In this document: one piece after another, positions 4,949 through 7,599 of the stretch | Position numbering within the stretch: position 1 is the stretch's first letter | How the letters are laid out: each line of letters starts with the position of its first letter | Source of the DNA: CAYYOS01 sp964473355 | GTDB lineage: Bacteria; Pseudomonadota; Gammaproteobacteria; Burkholderiales; REEB80 | NCBI GenBank assembly: GCA_964473355.1 | Contig: CAYYOS010000122.1 | Location: 1 to 7,599 of the forward strand | Reading direction: 5' to 3' | DNA length: 7,599 nt | Position numbers and translations under genes: made by a program | Notes under the pieces: generated by a model | The model's input: only the letters and a program-made list of their open reading frames with translations | Databases searched by the model: none | What the model was told of the DNA's origin: nothing

Positions 4949-6109
4949 ATGGCTAGCCGCACGCCGTCGCGCTTACTAGTTTTTGCGGCTGCATTCGTAG
5001 CCTCGTTTCTGTCCCTTGGGCGGCGGCGCAAACCACTACAACCGAAACGCGTGCTGGTCGCGCATCATCTCCTGTTGGGCGATACCTTAATGCTTACGCC
5101 GCTATTGGCCAAATTAAGGGAACGTTACCCGCACGCAGAAATTTTTATGACAACGCCCAAGGCAATTTTGCCTTTGTATGAGCAACGCCCCTATGGCGTG
5201 TGCGCGTTGCCCTACGATCCGACCGATGTTTCAGCGTTGTTGGCGTTGTTTAAAAATAGAGGTTTTGATTTAGCCGTTATTCCGGGCGATAACCGTCTTA
5301 GTTGGCTAGCTTTAGCGCTAGGTGCCAAATGGATCGTTGCGTTTAAAGGCGATAGGCCCGCTTATAAAAATTGGCCTATAGATGAATTTTATTCTTATCC
5401 GAATTTTCCCCAAGCGTGGGGCGATATCGTCGCCCGCTTGGTGCCCGGCAATGCGCCTGCCGTGTATGATCCCGCCGATTGGTCGGGGCCGACCTACGCG
5501 CCTTTTTCACTCCCGAAAGAACCCTATTGCGTTTTGCACGTGGGTGCCAGTTCGCCCTTAAAGTTTTGGGATACCGGAAAATGGCGTCAGCTAGCAAACG
5601 GTTTGGCCGATCGAGGGTTTCGTGTGGTTTGGAGCGGTGTCACGGCGGAAAAAAATATAGTCGCCGCCATTGATCCGGAGCAGCGGCATTTATCTTATGT
5701 GGGCCAACTGGATCTTGGCCAAATGTGGCATTTGTTGCATAAAGCGTCGCTATTAATCAGTCCCGATACCGGCATCGCTCATTTAGGACGAATCGTAAAT
5801 ACACCAACCATTACACTGTTCGGCCCGGGCTCCCACATTTTAAGCGGCGCGGGTGCGTTTTGGCGTCATAGCCCTTATCAAGCGGTCACGGTGCCAAAGT
5901 TTGCTTGCCGGGATCAAAAACGTATTTTTAAGCGTGATTTCTCCTGGATCGAAATATGTCGGCGCAACACCGACAAATGCACCGATAACAAATGTATGCA
6001 AGCCATCGATTTTGAAACGGTTATCCGATTCGCTGAGGACATGCTTTCTCCTGAAGAGGAATTTTCCCGCCCGTCGAAGAAATTTTCTATCGCAGCCAGT
6101 GTCGCGTGA
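4949..6109 (+). CDS. Glycosyltransferase family 9 (heptosyltransferase-like)
   Basis: GT9 enzymes such as WaaC, WaaF and WaaQ transfer heptose from ADP-heptose to the LPS inner core on the cytoplasmic face of the inner membrane. The 386 residues contain an N-terminal Rossmann-like half opening with RVLVAHHLLLGDTLMLTPLL (34-53, G44-D45 where GT9 enzymes carry the catalytic Asp). The C-terminal donor-binding half has HVGASSPLKFWDTGKW (197-212) and SPDTGIAHLG (271-280), followed by PTITLFGPG (286-294). Four cysteines near the end (C320, C337, C344, C349) match the pattern seen in many GT9 proteins. Residues 8-23 are hydrophobic and followed by GRRRK, suggesting an N-terminal membrane anchor upstream of the usual domain start. 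The ATG at 4949 has only a weak AAGAA upstream. The stop overlaps the ligase gene by GTGA. The acceptor and exact sugar cannot be read from sequence. Confidence 0.88.
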   Translation: MASRTPSRLLVFAAAFVASFLSLGRRRKPLQPKRVLVAHHLLLGDTLMLTPLLAKLRERYPHAEIFMTTPKAILPLYEQRPYGVCALPYDPTDVSALLALFKNRGFDLAVIPGDNRLSWLALALGAKWIVAFKGDRPAYKNWPIDEFYSYPNFPQAWGDIVARLVPGNAPAVYDPADWSGPTYAPFSLPKEPYCVLHVGASSPLKFWDTGKWRQLANGLADRGFRVVWSGVTAEKNIVAAIDPEQRHLSYVGQLDLGQMWHLLHKASLLISPDTGIAHLGRIVNTPTITLFGPGSHILSGAGAFWRHSPYQAVTVPKFACRDQKRIFKRDFSWIEICRRNTDKCTDNKCMQAIDFETVIRFAEDMLSPEEEFSRPSKKFSIAASVA

Positions 6110-7488
6110 CGCGCGAGGATAACCTAGCCCATGAAAACCCGTTAGGGCCTGAAAAAAAACCGGGTAAATATTGGTTAGCACTTCCACCCGCAGCAATTTT
6201 CTTATTTATTTTACCGATCAATCACACGGTAACCTTAAGGTTAGCAGTGCTATTTATTGCCTTGCTAATCGCCCTGCAATCTTTTTATAAAGAAAAAAAC
6301 CGACCCGACTTACCCTTAAAGATCCCAATATTGATGTGGGGTGGCTTGGCATTAGCGTCATTAATGTGGTCCGTAGACGCTACTTACTCTTTTCGTGAAA
6401 TTAAGGATGAGATTGGTTATGGATTGATTACTTATTTTGTTTTTTTTACGCTTACCAAGAATCGTGCGGCGTTTCTATTTTTTATTGTTGCGCTAACAAT
6501 GGGTTTTCTCTTTTTGTCGGGCACAGTCGCGCTCGCCCATGTACGCATAGGTGCCTGGCGCGCGGAAGAGTTCCCGGGCAATGTTGGGACCTTTAGTACT
6601 TATTTGGTGACGGTCCTACCGTTCTTTATACTTGCCATTCTTTATAACCTTAAGCGGCGCTGGCTCGCGTACTTAAGTATTTTTTTGTTAGTTTTTTTGC
6701 TTTTATATACTGGTTATCTCACCCTGAATCGTGCCGTTTGGCCAGCCGCGATTTTGACTGGGATTATTTTTGGGGCGCTTTTTTTTATAAAAGCGGAGCG
6801 CCCCAGGGCGAAAAAATCGGCTGTATTAGTGCTTTTAGCTTTTTGTGGTTTGGCGATATTTCAGTTCATTGCAGTCTCCATGGAAAAATCCATGACGTCA
6901 TATCAATCGGCTTCCGTCACGCTTTCCATATCAAAAGATTTACGCATACCCTTATGGCGCTACACCGCCGAAAAGGTGGCGGACAACCCCATGCTAGGAT
7001 TGGGCTTTGGTAAGCGTATTTTGGAAAAAGACTTAAAAACGCAATTTGCCAACAACAATCTGTGGCACGCGCACAATTTGTTTTTAAATTACGCCTTGCA
7101 ACTTGGCTTAATTGGCGTCGGCGTATTAGTCTTCCTCTTTCTAGCTCTATATCGAGAATTTTGGCGTCTTTATCGTGCCCGTGATGAGCGGGTGTATTTA
7201 CTTGGTATCTGCGGCATCGCGTTAATCACCGGGGTGTTGGCAAAAAATATGACTGACGATTTCTTTGTGCGCGATAATGCCCTACTATTTTGGGCATTGG
7301 TAGGGATGATATTGGGGTATGGTGAGCGTTGCATTAATCGCGTTAGGAAAGAAACTAATGGACCAGCAGACAAGGCAGGGTTTTTGAAAGGCAGAAGATC
7401 GAAATGGTTCGATCAATCGAGTCTGACCCTGAGGTTTCTGGGAACGATGACTCCCTACAAATCAGCCCATGGATCCGTCGACAGGTAA
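6106..7488 (+). CDS. O-antigen ligase family membrane protein (WaaL/Wzy_C-like)
   Basis: Polytopic inner-membrane glycosyltransferase-like protein. WaaL joins undecaprenyl-linked polymer to lipid A-core on the periplasmic side; relatives polymerise or ligate other glycans. About ten or more hydrophobic segments are visible between residues 24 and 404. Family features are RIGAWRAEEFPGNVGTFSTY (147-166), NRAVWPAA (208-215), LGLGFGKRI (297-305) in the large periplasmic loop, and WHAHNLFLNYALQLGLIGV (320-338), the conserved H-N...G..G ligase motif. The GTG start overlaps the glycosyltransferase stop and lacks a Shine-Dalgarno, so translation is probably coupled; the next in-frame ATG is at codon 77. 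After about residue 425 the sequence (GRRSKWFDQSS onward) no longer looks membrane-like. It coincides with a hairpin and a change in base pattern, so the last ~35 residues may derive from inserted DNA. Ligase versus polymerase cannot be resolved. Confidence 0.85.
   Translation: MTREDNLAHENPLGPEKKPGKYWLALPPAAIFLFILPINHTVTLRLAVLFIALLIALQSFYKEKNRPDLPLKIPILMWGGLALASLMWSVDATYSFREIKDEIGYGLITYFVFFTLTKNRAAFLFFIVALTMGFLFLSGTVALAHVRIGAWRAEEFPGNVGTFSTYLVTVLPFFILAILYNLKRRWLAYLSIFLLVFLLLYTGYLTLNRAVWPAAILTGIIFGALFFIKAERPRAKKSAVLVLLAFCGLAIFQFIAVSMEKSMTSYQSASVTLSISKDLRIPLWRYTAEKVADNPMLGLGFGKRILEKDLKTQFANNNLWHAHNLFLNYALQLGLIGVGVLVFLFLALYREFWRLYRARDERVYLLGICGIALITGVLAKNMTDDFFVRDNALLFWALVGMILGYGERCINRVRKETNGPADKAGFLKGRRSKWFDQSSLTLRFLGTMTPYKSAHGSVDR
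7397..7414. repeat. Perfect 7-bp hairpin near the end of the ligase gene
   Basis: GATCGAA (7397-7403) and TTCGATC (7408-7414) are perfectly complementary around ATGG, inside the 3' end of the ligase reading frame. It sits where the coding character of the frame changes and could mark the boundary of inserted repeat DNA. It has no T-tract typical of a terminator. Confidence 0.4.
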
Positions 7489-7599
7489 ACCACGGAGAGG
7501 AAGGGGCGATACCCACATTCCTTATGAGAGAAAATAAGAAGAAGATAAGGGACAGACCACGATTAAATATGCTATGCTCTCACTAATCCTCTAGCAGCA
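7489..7599. other. Non-coding right end with transposase-associated repeat motifs
   Basis: No gene is supported. The stretch is purine-rich (for example AAAATAAGAAGAAGATAAGG, 7531-7550) and contains GGGACAGACCACG (7549-7561). From memory, this motif occurs in several proteobacterial genomes near IS200-like/RAYT transposase genes. A related-looking GAGTCTGACCC lies at 7419-7429, inside the ligase frame. If this is right, a REP-type transposase gene or its flank may lie just beyond the window. Confidence 0.3.

Noticed and set aside
5840..6196. Minus-strand reading frame of 118 codons across the GT9-ligase junction
   Set aside because: It is antisense to two genes with clear family motifs; no known motif, and explained as a shadow frame.
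7404..7586. 60-codon plus-strand frame starting in the hairpin at the ligase end
   Set aside because: No ribosome binding site, no recognisable protein and a low-complexity basic tail; more likely non-coding repeat DNA.

Overview
This window looks like a piece of a proteobacterial chromosome, most likely from a betaproteobacterium of moderate GC content. The evidence is gene content and order: a leucyl aminopeptidase gene (pepA) diverges from the LPS-transport permease pair lptF-lptG, and a small RDD-family membrane protein follows, an arrangement I associate with Betaproteobacteria. No rRNA or tRNA gene, CRISPR array or complete transposase was seen. Taxonomy and family names rest on motif recognition by eye, not on searches.

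Layout. Positions 1-114 (minus) hold the first 38 codons of pepA, cut by the window edge. A short divergent promoter region (115-235) leads into lptF (236-1315) and lptG (1312-2385), which overlap by ATGA. Directly after the lptG stop is a compact non-coding element of 244 bp (2386-2629) bounded by 19-bp terminal inverted repeats with one mismatch. It has a GC-rich, highly foldable interior and resembles a MITE. It fills the gap between lptG and the convergent RDD gene (2637-3020, minus, probably really starting near 3059). A divergent intergenic region with a palindrome separates the RDD gene from a MutS2-type ATPase gene (3172-4746) that lacks the usual C-terminal Smr nuclease domain.

A 202-bp non-coding gap (4747-4948) follows, with a good sigma70-like promoter whose predicted transcript would begin with two stem-loops, one closed by a UUCG tetraloop. 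It leads into a two-gene unit: a GT9 (heptosyltransferase-like) glycosyltransferase (4949-6109) and an O-antigen ligase-like membrane protein (6106-7488), overlapping by GTGA. The last ~200 bases change character and carry short motifs that I associate with repeat-rich, transposase-adjacent DNA. The ligase C-terminus may run into this foreign sequence.

Function. Four genes belong to outer-membrane glycolipid biogenesis. The GT9 enzyme would extend the LPS core or a related glycan, the ligase would attach a polymer to the lipid carrier, and LptF/LptG would form the inner-membrane extractor (with LptB, not seen here) that sends LPS to the cell surface. The RDD protein and the MutS2-like ATPase have no obvious link to this theme.

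No clearly new multi-gene system is visible. The most noteworthy items are the TIR-bounded structured element, a TIR-like fragment in the leader of the glycosyltransferase gene, the unusual start of the RDD gene, the Smr-less MutS2, and the possible mobile-DNA junction at the right end.
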